From Crocodylus rhombifer (lineage: Eukaryota > Chordata > Crocodylia > Crocodylidae), in contig JAVSML010025175.1 in assembly GCA_038503035.1 (NCBI GenBank), positions 502,518 through 566,517 on the forward strand: 64,000 nucleotides of DNA. Reading direction: 5' to 3'. The notes beneath the pieces were generated by a model that was not told where the DNA came from, did not search any database, and worked only from the letters and a program-made list of their open reading frames with translations. Shown piece by piece: positions 1-10,634 of this stretch. How positions within the stretch are numbered: position 1 is the stretch's first letter; every line of letters starts with the position of its first letter. The translations under genes were made by a program, and so were the position numbers.

Positions 1-1286
1 TCATTATCTCAAATCTAACTCCCTTCAGTGTTCTGCTTAAAACCTCACATGTAGGATGTCTCCTCAGGCAGTAGAGCAGTTCATCAGTTCCCTACAATTA
101 TTCTGTTTGTTAATTCCAAGTTTATTTTAAGCTAATAACATTAGATGGTAGTGGTGGCTAAATTGCAAGAAAAAGCTACTTCATTCTTTAACAGTGGTTT
201 TCACACTTTTGGAAATCTGCATGGACCCAAAGGTGCTTAACAATAGCCCTTTAATAAACCAAAGGTAGATGTACAGTGATGGCAGAACATCTTGCTGAAG
301 GAACAGAAGGGGTATAAAAGAAAGCAGGTGGATAAAAATCAACTACATTTAAAAAAAATTTTAAACAGATTTTTTATTTAAATTAGATTGTCTTGATTTG
401 ATCATAATTTTATTTATTTTTTGTTAAAATGCATTTTTAAAAAAATAAAACTTATATAAAGATAGTTTTAAGATATATTAAAGATCAAAGATATCATCAT
501 GGAATAAGGATTATAATTTCTAATTACATACTATCTGAGACAATGGGAGTGTCCAGAAGAGCACTCACTTGCCTGTTGCAGTGTCTCAAACCAGTTTGAG
601 ATGCAGCAAGGGGTATGCTGAGAATGAAAAAATGTTCCCCGCACTACATATTTGCAGTGCAGGCTCTAAATTTGATACCTGGATTTCCAGGTATCAAAAA
701 AACAAAACAAAACACCTGCAGAAAAAAGCAGGGCAAAGGTAAGGGCTTGACTGTGTGTACACAAACTTACAGAGAGACAGCAGGGCTGATAGGTAGGTGA
801 ATCAGGTCTGTTATTTCTCACCTCCATATACTGCTGTCCTGGACCATGTCCCTTCAGAGACGCACTCTAGTATCTGGCCAGAGCGCCTCTGTGGTGCTTC
901 TGTTGCCCCAGCACATGCCCTTAGCATGTGGAGCAAACAAGCAGGGCAAGGCTGTGGTGTGACCCAGCCCCGGGCAGTGTCCTAGATAAGCAGGGACTGG
1001 GACGAGAAAGGCTGTGTGGTTTCTGCGTGGGGGGTTGTAGATGGGTGTGAGGAGATGTAAGGTGTGTGGGGCATGGCAGGGAGGTGTGGGGGCAGATTTG
1101 AGGAGGGGCTGCAGCATGCCTCCCACCACCCCCTGCGGTGCTAGCTGTGCCATGCCCACTGCAGCACTGCCTGACCCATAGTCTGTGGGGGGAGAATGGG
1201 CCTGACCCAACCCAATCCAACCCAGCCTGGCACAGCATGGGTCGCTAGCGTGCCTTTGGACAGGACCGAAATCATAGGCAGACAAG
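1..1286. other. Non-coding stretch, nothing identified
   Basis: AT-rich to about 540, then a locally GC-rich block at 855-1250 with open frames on both strands (up to 143 codons) that show no recognisable domain. The composition suggests an old repeat, but I could not identify it. Confidence 0.5.
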
Positions 1287-1392
1287 GTTCTTTGGGTAGG
1301 TGCAATATATTGTATTAAACCAACTAAACAGTTGGAAAAATTGTTCTTTGCAAATTTTCAGGCACAAATGCCCTTCTTCAGGCATAGGGAGA
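1287..1392 (-). repeat. Dispersed repeat copy (shares motifs with 35428 and 52108)
   Basis: The reverse complement reads CCTGAAGAAGGGCATTTGTG followed by a CTGAAA..TTTGCAAA segment and TTGGTTTAATACAATATATT. This resembles the plus-strand copy at 52108-52207 and the minus copy at 35428-35735. It lies just before the CR1 at 1455. Family not named with certainty; it is a well-known amniote repeat type. Confidence 0.6.
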
Positions 1393-1454
1393 GTTTGTTG
1401 TCTCCAAAGATAACACCCTTATTAACAGCAGTATATGGAGGTGAGAGATACTGG

Positions 1455-1724
1455 CAAGGATATTTGAGAACTTGTGGCACTTGGACAAGGTACCTGAAGA
1501 TTGGAAGAGGGCCAGTGTGGTGCCTACCTTCGTGAGAGGAAGGAAGGAGTTTCTGGGGAACTACAAGCCAATCAGTTTGACCTCAATCCCTGGAAAGATC
1601 TCAGAAAAAATTATCAAAGGGAACATTCGACAGGCTAACAGAAGGCAACGTTCTGAGGAACAGCCAGCATGAGTTTGTTGTGGGCAGGTCTTGCCTGAAC
1701 AATCTCATTTCCTTCTATGACCAG
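1455..1724 (+). mobile_element. CR1 LINE copy A, 5' piece (reverse transcriptase fragment)
   Basis: Translates to CR1 ORF2 reverse transcriptase: a degraded VPEDWKRA-type segment, then FVRGRKEFLGNYKPISLTS, then GKISEKIIKGNI and NLISFYDQ. It stops at FYDQ, exactly where the hAT-like insertion at 1725 begins. The next residues of the RT appear at 3739, so both pieces are one CR1 split by that insertion. Frameshifts and stops make it a fossil. Confidence 0.88.
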
Positions 1725-1824
1725 CAGAAATGTGGGCTGGAAAATTTTCCAGTGCTTTATTTTTCCATGGGAAATTTTCCATTTCTAAAAATTCATTGTT
1801 TCATAAAATTAATTATCTATTACA

Positions 1825-3224
1825 ACCCCATGCTCCTCATCCATGTGGGAACTAATGACATGGCCTGAAGTAATCCAGACCAAGTCATGAGTGACTACAG
1901 GGCTCTGGGGGCTTGGCTCAAGGGGTTGGGGGCCCAGGTCGTCTTTTCTTCAGTGCTCAAGGGGTTGGGGGGGTGCAGCAAGAGAGACCTAACTATAGGT
2001 ATATACTACAGACTACCAAACCAGGGGGAGAAACTATCTGGAATTCACCCAAGAATTGACTGAGGCCACACATGCACGTGATATGGTTGTCATGGGTGAT
2101 TTTAATTATCCAGACATCTCCTGAGAGGAACACTCAGCCAAGCTGGATCAGTCAAGATCCTTCCTGACCTGTGTCAAGCAGCTCTTCCTGACTCAGGAGG
2201 TGCATGGTTCAATTAGAGATGATGCTCTGCTAGATTTAGTCCTGGCCAAAGGAGACAACCTGGTGACTGACTTAAATATAGAGGGAAGTCTGAGTGATCA
2301 CAATTATTAAACCATCATGTTCACTGTCCAACATAAGGCAGACAAATCTGATAGCAGGATTGAAGTCTTGGACTTCAAAAATGCAAATTTCAACTAGCTT
2401 AGGTCATTGGTAGGGCAAGTGCTGCGGAACCAGGGAGTAAAGGCTAAAGGTGTGCACAAAGAACAGTTGTTCCTTAAGGACACGATCTTGGAAGCACAAA
2501 AGAAATCCATTCCCATGCAGAGAAAAGGTAACAGAAGGGCTAGGATGGCCTCTTGGCTAAATAAGATCTGTGTCATCCTGGCAAGAAGTGGGCAGCAGTG
2601 TCCCCCAGAGGTCGGTACTTGGTCCAGTACTTTTCAACATCTTTATTAATGATTTGGATGTGGGGGTGAAGAGCTCACTGGCTAAGTTCATGGACAACAC
2701 CAAGTTATGGGGAAGTGTGGTCATGCTTGAAGGCAGGCTACAGATACAGGCAAGTAGTTGAGTGGATCAGAATCTGATGAAGTTCAACATCAAGAAATGT
2801 AAAGTGCTCCACCTCAGGACAAGCAACCCCCAACACACCTACAAGCACCAAACTGACTAGCACCATGAATGAAAGGGACCTGGGGGTAATAATAGACCAC
2901 AGTATGAACGAGCCAGCAGTGCGATGCTGTAGCCAGTAGGGCAAACAGAACTCTGGCATGCATCAATCGATGCATCTCCAGCAAAACCAAGAAGGTGATT
3001 CTTTGGCTCTACTCAGCACTGGTGAGACCACAACTGGAGTACTGTGTCCAGTTCTGGGCACCACACTTTAACAAGGACATGGACAAGCTTGAAAGAGTCC
3101 AAAGAAGAGCCACCCATATGATCAGAGTCTTACATGGCAAGCCATATGAGGAAAGGCTGAGGGATCTGGGACTCTTCAGCCTGAAGAAAAGAAGGCTGAG
3201 AGGGGAACTGGTAGTAGCTTGCTG
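1825..3224 (+). mobile_element. CR1 LINE copy B inside the hAT-like element, internally deleted
   Basis: Segments in order: ORF1 esterase motif HVGTND with DYRALGAWLKGLGAQVVFSS (1845-1965); endonuclease pieces IGIYYRLPNQ (1994-2023), MGDFNYPDIS (2091-2120) and LLDLVL (2227-2244); the ORF2 linker ending ASWLNK (2545-2567); then a jump to SSWQEVGSSVPQ and LGPVLFNIFINDLD (2570 on), continuing to the RT C-terminus ([20 protein letters not shown], 3035-3095) and stopping at 3224. Most of the RT core is deleted. The copy has no CR1 3' UTR, which is unusual for a LINE that inserts by its 3' end. The RT half closely resembles the CR1 at 37375-39093. Confidence 0.85.
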
Positions 3225-3229
3225 ATTCA

Positions 3230-3729
3230 CGCTTACTACCCTCTGTAAGCTACTGACCTCAGTGAAAGAGAGTTAAATTCTGTTGAAGCGGATGAGTGGA
3301 CAACCATGGCATATCATGCACAGTTCTTTGGGTGTGCTAAAATTAGTGTGTCAACAGTTTTCAATGCCTTTGTTTTTTTCCTTAAATCTAAACAAACAAT
3401 GTAAGGGAAATACATGCTATTGTGTATTGTCTTTACAAGTATTCCAATAAAAATAATTTCTTTCCACATAAAGCTTTGTATTGATTTGACTGTAACATTT
3501 AAACTACACTAAGTGTGCTGTATTTAATTTTTTTCCTAATCAAATATTTCAGTTCAAATACTTGTAGCTTTGGGACTTAAAATTAACATGGGGTACTTTT
3601 TTAGTTTTGTTTACTAAATATAAGTCAATCAACTCAACATGCTAAATCAGATCATGCTGTATTTAGGGCACTGGAAAAATTTCCAGAAAATTTTCCAATT
3701 CAAAATTTTATGGAAACCCCACATCTCTG
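3230..3729. other. Right flank of the hAT-like element, non-coding
   Basis: AT-rich sequence after CR1 copy B, ending in the right terminal repeat with TTTCCAGAAAATTTTCC and the terminal CCACATCTCTG. The left terminal part at 1725-1824 has similar AATTTTCC motifs. No coding potential was seen. Confidence 0.6.
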
Positions 3730-3738
3730 ATGACCCAG

Positions 3739-4880
3739 TGATGTACCACCTGGATAAAGGGAAAGAGATTGATATAATATATTTGGACTTTAAGAGAGCC
3801 TTTGACCTGGTGTCCCATGATGTCCTCATGTAAAAAGTGGGGAACGGTGGCCTCGGCTACCCTACAGTCTGATGGCTGGGGAACTGGCTCCGAGGTTGGA
3901 CCCACAAAGTGACAGTTGACGGAACCAAATCAACATGGCACTCAGTGACCAGTGGTGTCCCCCAAGGCTCCATTCTCGGATCTGTACTCTTCAATGTTTT
4001 TATAAATGATCTGGACTCTGGTGTCAGAAGTGGACTGGCGAAGTTCACTGATGACACCAAACCATGGGGAAGAGTGTCCACACTGGAGGATATGCTGGTG
4101 ATCCAGGCCAAGCCTGATAGGTTTGCAACATGGGTGGATGAAAACCTGATGGCATTCAATACAGAGAAATGCAAGGTGCTCCATCTTGGGGGGAAAAAAA
4201 TTCGAATCACACTTACAGGATCAGCAGTGCTACACTTGCTAGCACCATGGCCAAAAGAGACTTGGGGGTGATGATTGGCTACAAAATGAACATAAGCCAC
4301 CAATGCGATATCACCGTTGGCAAAGCGATTAAAACTGCTTGCATCCACTTATGCATCTCAAGCAAGACCCAGTGTCATCTTCCCACTGTACTTGGCTTTG
4401 GTGAGGCTGCAGCTGGAATACTGCATCCAATTCTGGGCTGCACAATTCAGAAAGGATGTGGAGAAGCTTGAGAGTCACATGCATGATAAGAGGGCAAGAG
4501 AGACAGCCTTATGAAGAGAGGCAGAGAACCATGGGACTCTTTAGCTTGGAGAAATGTAGGCTCAGGGGTGACCTGGTGGCAGCCTATAAGTACATAAGGG
4601 GTGTGCATCAGGATCTGGGGGAATGCTTGTTCACCAGAGCACCCCAAGGGAAGACAAGGACCAACAGACACAAACTCCTGCAAAGCCATTTTAGGTTAGA
4701 CAAAGAAAAACTTCTTCACTGTCCGAGCCACCAAGGCCTGGAATAGACTCCCCCCAGAGGTGGTGCAAGCACCTACTCCAGACACTTTTAAGAAACATTT
4801 GGACGTTTATCTTGTTGGGATCCTTTGACCCTAGCTGACTTCCTGCCCCTTGGGAAGGGGGCTGGACCTGATGCAAGGTT
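3739..4880 (+). mobile_element. CR1 LINE copy A, 3' piece
   Basis: Resumes the split reverse transcriptase with MYHLDKGKEIDIIYLDFKRA and FDLVSHDVLM (3742-3830), then VTSGVPQGSILGSVLFNVF (3950-4000), FTDDTK (the decayed catalytic [YF]xDD box, about 4043-4060) and FNTEKCKVLHLG, through the C-terminal LEYCIQFWAAQF segment, and ends in CR1 3' UTR (GGGGGCTGGACCTGATG near 4857-4875). Several frameshifts. Orientation and order fit the 5' piece at 1455-1724. Confidence 0.9.
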
Positions 4881-6602
4881 TCAAGAAGTCAAATGAATAA
4901 AGGATATCGAACAACAAGAACATGCACTTTTTATAGAAAACAATGATTAAATCAAGGCTTCCTGACCAGCAATTTAAATCATGATTTAAATTTATTTGAT
5001 TTAAAAGCAAGCCCACTCTGGAAGGAAGCTGGTATTCACTGCTGCTAGGTATACAAAAGCCTGTGGAGATTCCAGGGTCCAAGCAATTCTTTAATCACTT
5101 CAAAAATATATTATAAAAAGAAAAAGAAGCAGCTTCCTAGCAAACAATATTGTTGAGGTTACTCTGAAGTGAAGCAAATATAAAAACCTGTTATTTGACA
5201 GGTCTTCTTTAAAAATGTATTAGTATTATGTCTGCTTAATTATAACTTCACCTACTCCCACTTTTTTGTCTGGAGTAAATAATAGCATTATGCCCATAAC
5301 AGCACAGAGCTGTTGCTAATCCATCAGTGCTCCTAGAAGACAGTAAGGGTGTTTCTATTTCAGGGCTGGCTAAATCACTCATCATCAGCTTTCCACTCCC
5401 ACTGAAATCCATTTTATACAGAACCTGTATAATTAATAAAGGAGTTCTGTGCAATAAACTATTCAGAGGCCTAAGTTATTTCTAACCAATTTCCCTGTTT
5501 ATCAAAAGCAGAGGAAAACTGGTGCCTCCATCTGAACAAAGCTACCCACTTGGAAAGACATGAATCATAAAAACACGTTGTACAAAACATATTCTATTAA
5601 ATATTAGTGGAATGTTGTAACAGCCACCAAACCAAACAGGCAAGCTTAGCTTACATGTTTCTAAACACTTCCAAATCTTGCTTTCATATACACATAAGCA
5701 GACAGGAGCACAGAAACATTGAATGACTTGTTCCCACACTTTTCAAACAGATTTGGATCGAGTTTAATCCAAAAAGGGTAGCCCTTTAGTACCAGCTCTC
5801 ACCTACCTAATTCAGCCCTTCACAGCTATGTAAAGTATCTTTGGCTTAGAGTTGAAACATTTCTAAGTGAGAATTTTTTTTCTGCGCAGCAAATTCCTTA
5901 GACTTTTTTGTCCCTTAGCAGTTTCACGTGAATGCACAGAACAGAATTAGACAAAGAATTAAGGTGGCTTAGGTAATTATAGCTGCACATGTTATCATCA
6001 GCCCAAGACAGAGGATTAACAGGGTGAGTTTCCAGTTAAAGGAGGTCTTCCCAAGTGCTGTGAAAGCAGTGATCCCTTTCTATTTTATGCACAACCACTG
6101 CATTAAAGGCCCAGTACCCAAGAAGAATATCCAAACCATAATTATGCAAGATACATAGATACTTCACCATGTGAAGGGTATACAAGCAAGGATAGAATCA
6201 ATGCTTATTCAATGTTCCCCTGCATCACACTTAATAAACTAGGAGCTCTCAATCATGGGAGACTTCTATCAGAACAGTATGATAAAGAACAGGCAGCTAA
6301 AAGACTGTCCATTAATGTGTATGGCTTCTATTGAGACTCGCATGGCAAAAATGCATGTACAAACTGAAGGCAAATGCTAATTAAAAGGACATGGTACTGT
6401 TCACAAGTGAAAAAGAACAAAGGTACCTAGCCTCGACTTATCCACTTCATATCCCAGCAACTTTACACCGTTTGGTCCAAATCACACGCAGTGTAGCCAG
6501 TTCTCATCATTTTATCACAAACCTCGGCAGTTGGAACCTTGTAATTAGCAGAAAATCTTAGCTTTCACTTAACAAAAAACATGTACATTTCATTCTTTAT
6601 AT
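4881..6602. other. Intronic sequence, nothing identified
   Basis: AT-rich DNA with only short shadow frames. No terminal repeats, exons or RNA genes were recognised. Confidence 0.5.
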
Positions 6603-7362
6603 CAGTGGCACTTCACCTTTTTAGACTCAAGGCACCCCTCAGAAAATCCCAGCTCTTAGAAAACACTTGTTTTTTGACTATGGAAAGTAACAGAATGATT
6701 CTGTTGCAAAGAACTCAGAGGCAACGTCCACATGCATGGATGTTTGGTACCCACTGACAACCAGTGCACCCACCTTGTGCCACTGCTATTTGTCCCCGGG
6801 GAATACCTGTGCCACCCACGTTCTGGTGCACAGCAAGTTATCCCAGGTGGGGTAAGGGAGGCAGCATTACTTGAGATCTGGGGGCCTCCTGGGGCTGCAG
6901 CAGCCATCGTCCTGCTGTGTGGAACCTGGTTAGCAGTAGAGCACAGCTCTGGCCAGCCAGGCTCTGGCTTGGGCAGCACACACAGCCACCATGTCCACCA
7001 CTCCACATTATTTTCCGTGGGGTTTTTTGATCCCTAGATATCCAGGAGTGAAAAAAAACCCTCCACGCTGCTCCCTTTGCAGCACGAAGAACAACTGAAC
7101 ATGCAGTACATGGAGCCGCAGACATGTCTGCAGCGCCACATGTCACACAGCCATGTTCATCTGGATGTGGCCAGAAAGACCAAAACACATCAAAAAGTTT
7201 CTAATGTTATGCATTCCTATTTGAAATCTATGGCTTTTATCTTCTGACTCGTGTAGGTGTTTGTATACCTACCAGTGCTAATCTTACACAAAACCCCACA
7301 ACACCCATAAAAGAACCTCATAGTACCTGGGGGTGCCATGGCACTCTAGTTGCAAATCACTC
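6603..7362. mobile_element. Possible old hAT element
   Basis: The left end CAGTGGCACTTCACCTTTTT and the reverse complement of the right end (GAGTGATTTGCAACTAGAGT, then GCCATGGCACCCCC) resemble decayed hAT termini. The flanking 8-mers do not match well, so boundaries and class are tentative. Open frames inside (up to 116 codons) show no transposase motif. Confidence 0.4.
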
Positions 7363-7365
7363 TCT

Positions 7366-7402
7366 TACACACACACACGTGCACACACACACACACACAC
7401 AC
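7366..7402. repeat. (CA)n microsatellite
   Basis: Interrupted CA repeat with one CGTG interruption, directly to the right of the possible hAT end. Confidence 0.95.
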
Positions 7403-9177
7403 GACTTCAGCATTCAGAAAGCAAGAAATAAGGAAGCAATTTTGCTTTTAATTTCTTGATTTTAATCTCATGATTTTGGGACTTCACTAGTTAACTTTTT
7501 GAGCACATGGGTCTGGCACCATTGCAGGTAAAACTGCATAATCTTGTTACCGTGGTAATTTTTGTGATTCTGTTTTTTAAATGGAAAGATCCAAGGAGGC
7601 AAATTTAAAAAAAACAAAACAAAAAACTAAGGCATTGACCCTGCAGCTTTAATGCTCTGAACATATTATCTTTTGTAAATAATCCTTATCAAAAGCAAAT
7701 TGTCTTTTCAACTAAAAATAAAAGTGACCACATTCCTTCCTTCCTCCACTCTGATCTTTGTGCATTTTAGACATATACAAAAAAGCTTTAAAAATAGAAT
7801 TCAGACCAGCACAGTTTGGCTTTGCTTGTATACAGGTGACAAGGCTCACCTGGTGAAGTGTTCATATCATTCAAGCTCTAGCCATTCAAGCTTTCCTTTA
7901 TAAATGCAAAATCTATAAATGTATTTTTTATCCCTCTCCCTTCCCAAACAAAGTCTTGCTGTAGTACTAACATTGATTGCGTCAGAATAGGAGGAATACC
8001 AGCTTACTATAAATAGCAAAGGTATTATCATTCTAACATGACACAAGCATCCTTCACTTTAATAAGCATGAAAGTTTACTAGAGCTAACACAATTAGAAG
8101 GTGGACAACACCAAGAAATAGTGTTTCAAATAGAAGTTCTGCTATAGCATCTATTTGAAACACAATACTCTGGCACAAAGACACTTCAGGATAGGTTTTC
8201 CACTCAAGCTATGAATTTCTTTCCTCTTTTGAGGAAACAGGCCAGAGCCATAATGATAGGACAGTCTCCTTTTGCGGTTTCACAATCATCCATTCCAAGG
8301 ATAGTTTTGTTTTTCCTGATGGGGTGAAAAGAAGAAAAAACAAAGAAAAATTTTTGTTGGAGGAGAAGAATGTACTGATACTATGGAAATATAGCTTTGG
8401 AGTTAAGTTGCAGATTCCAGAGAAGGAAAGAATTCACCACAGGCAAATTAGTAACCATAGCTGCTTGCCTGCTGTCCTCATCACCACAAGAGCTTGCAGT
8501 GTGCAGGAGAGGGAATGACAATGGATGTCACTTTTGTCCCTGCATTTGCAGTTCCTTGTCTTTGGCTCTGTTCTGCCAAGCAATAGGCAGGACAAGATCC
8601 TCCAGTCACAGGGAAACTGTACCACTCCTAGGTTTTTTTGTATCCCAAACAGAGGCCTTGTCAGCATTAGATGCACAGTCTTACACATATATAAAGGACT
8701 GATGAGAGAACCTAAAAAATACTACTAGATTACGATGGGATTTGGCTCTCACTCAAATAAGATCCCTTACCCTACTGTCCACTGAAAACTTTGAGTGCTA
8801 GACTGATCACTTGCCAAAGGTATATGGTCATTTGGCTATTAGCCCCATGAACACATATCTCTTGTAACACAATGAGTGCTGGCTTGAGGTCTTAATTTAC
8901 AAGATTTGTATTTATTTACAAATGTAGATATCCACCCACGGTTTTTATGGGCCTCTCTCCCATCTTCAGAAATGACTTTATATGACTAACACAGGGAGTG
9001 AAGTCAGAGAAGCCACATTTATACATCCACTCTAGACAGGGAAGTTCCTAATTCCTATACTGAAAATTAAAACATTAGATATTCTCCTAAGCAAGGATGA
9101 TCATGTTCTGGAAGCATGCACACATTCAACTCTCAATCTGAGAGAAGAATGTTATGGCCCTACCATTTATCACAGTA
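7403..9177. other. Intronic sequence with one short perfect hairpin
   Basis: No exon or TE was recognised. At 8121-8163 there is a 13-bp perfect stem (GTGTTTCAAATAG with CTATTTGAAACAC) around a 17-nt loop. The rest is AT-rich intron. Confidence 0.5.
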
Positions 9178-9757
9178 CAGGCAGTCCTTAACTTACAACA
9201 TTTCAAGTTACAACATTTTGCACTTACAAGGTTTATAAACTGACACCCTATTTCAACTTTCTGACATCATTTTTGACTTTACAATGCTTGATCCAATGTG
9301 ACGCCATGCCAGGGAACAAGTTTGCTGCATCGCCCAACTCTCTGGAGAACCTCTGTCCAAACTTCCTTGGACACTTTCTTTAAGAAAGCAGACAAGACTC
9401 CAGAAAAACCTGCAGCCAAGACTCCTGAGACGACTCCAGCCAAGAACCCTCCAAAAAGTCCAACCAAGAGCCCTTCAAAAAGTCCAGCAAAGTCACCTCA
9501 AAGAAGTCCTTCCAAATCAATATGATTGCTATTTACAATACAAATACATTAATATAGCTATATTACTCATCTTTAATTGATTGAGTATCAAATTCTGGGT
9601 CATTTTTGGTGAAAATAGGGTATCAAGTCTTGGTTCAGGAACCAATCCCCCATTTATATCATTGTTTCCTATGGGAAAATTGGTTCCGAGTTACAATATT
9701 TCAATTTAAGACGCGGTTTTCAGGAACCAATTGTGTCATAAGTCCAAGGACTGCCTG
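9178..9757 (+). mobile_element. pogo/Tigger-like DNA transposon, deletion derivative
   Basis: The element is 580 bp and flanked on both sides by TA (9176-9177 and 9758-9759), the Tc1/mariner-pogo target. The left end is CAGGCAGTCCTTAACTTAC and the reverse complement of the right end is CAGGCAGTCCTTGGACTTAT, so the outer 12 bases match perfectly. This terminal sequence type is known from Tigger elements. Only the C-terminal end of a transposase frame remains inside (see 9298-9525). The DDE catalytic core is missing, so the copy is non-autonomous. Confidence 0.85.
9298..9525 (+). pseudogene. Transposase C-terminal remnant with PIP box and S/T-P repeats
   Basis: The open frame ends at TGA 9523-9525; its nominal start is a GTG, so it is an internal remnant rather than a gene with its own start. 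Codons 9358-9387 read QTSLDTFFKK, a textbook PCNA-interacting motif (Q-x-x-L-x-x-F-F) followed by lysines. Next comes a basic low-complexity tail of S/T-P dipeptides (KTPEKPAAKTPETTPAK, KSPTKSPSKSPAKSPQRSP). PIP boxes have been reported for Drosophila pogo transposase, so a PIP box at the C-terminus of a Tigger-like transposase is plausible. The frame is intact from about 9298 to the stop. The DDE domain is absent, so it is a fragment with no catalytic function. Confidence 0.7.
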
Positions 9758-10630
9758 TATTGTCCAACTTCAGAGTGCAGCCCCTGGCCACATACCACTT
9801 AGGCCATGCACTGCGGAGGGGCAGGAAACAACAGCTGTAGGACAGAAGGGGAACCCAGGGGCTCTGGCAGCAGCAGCAGGAGGGTAATGGGGAAGCAGTG
9901 CCCAGACTGGGGAGTCCAGGGGCTATATATATGGCCCACAGGCACACTTGGATAGCCCTGGTTTATTATATATATGCCAGAGACCTGGACTTTACTTAAA
10001 AACATACCTTCTCCTACTCCACCACCACCACCAACCCTAATTAGCTCTTCTTCCAGCTGATCAGATCAAGTAATGAATGGTTGGATGCGATAAAAACCTT
10101 CATTTCATAAAACCAGAATGTCAAAATACACTTAAATAGGAGCAATGAGTATAAAAAGGGCAAAGCATAACGGGAGAAAAGAAAAAAAAAAAAAAGCTGA
10201 GCAGTGAGAATTCTTGGCACTGATGAAAAGCTGCACTGTTTGCTTGCCCGGAAATGCTGAACAAAAAGTCACTGCCTACTCTTCTCTCTGAGTTTCCTGA
10301 ATGTAACTGGATCACCAACTGGTATCTATTGTTCTACTCTCAAAGAACAGTGTTCATTTCCATATACCCTTCCCCAGGGATGGGTTTTCAAATTAACACA
10401 AGAAAAAAAGAAAAGAAAACAAAGACCATTTTTTAGGTTGGCAAATCATTTGTGCCTAAAACACTGAATAAGAAAAGGAACAAATGCAGTCACTTAATTA
10501 TTAAGATATCTGCATGAAAAAGGAACAACATGGGTACAAGGTTTTAAATGATATGCAGTGTGCAAAGGAAAGCAGTCTGACCAGGATGCTGTAGCTATGT
10601 AGAGGTTTATTTAAAAAAAAAAGTCTGCAA
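9758..10630. other. Intronic sequence, nothing identified
   Basis: Contains a short A-tract (10187-10195 region) and a GC-richer patch at 9780-9930. No coding or TE signature was recognised. Confidence 0.45.
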
Positions 10631-10634
10631 TCAA

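Larger units (their letters stand above)
1725..3729. mobile_element. hAT-like element inserted into CR1 copy A
   Basis: Inserted between FYDQ and the following VMYHLDKG of the CR1 reverse transcriptase. The target duplication is atgaccag (1717-1724) and atgacccag (3730-3738), which has one extra C. The ends are CAGAAATGTGGG at the left and, as reverse complement of the right end, CAGAGATGTGGG, followed in both by TTTTCC-rich sequence. About 1.4 kb of its interior is CR1 copy B. No transposase frame was found. The interrupted host reading frame makes the boundaries firm even though the ends have decayed. Confidence 0.8.

Noticed and set aside
854..1285. 143-codon minus-strand frame
   Set aside because: Proline/histidine-rich low-complexity translation of a GC-rich patch; no domain recognised.
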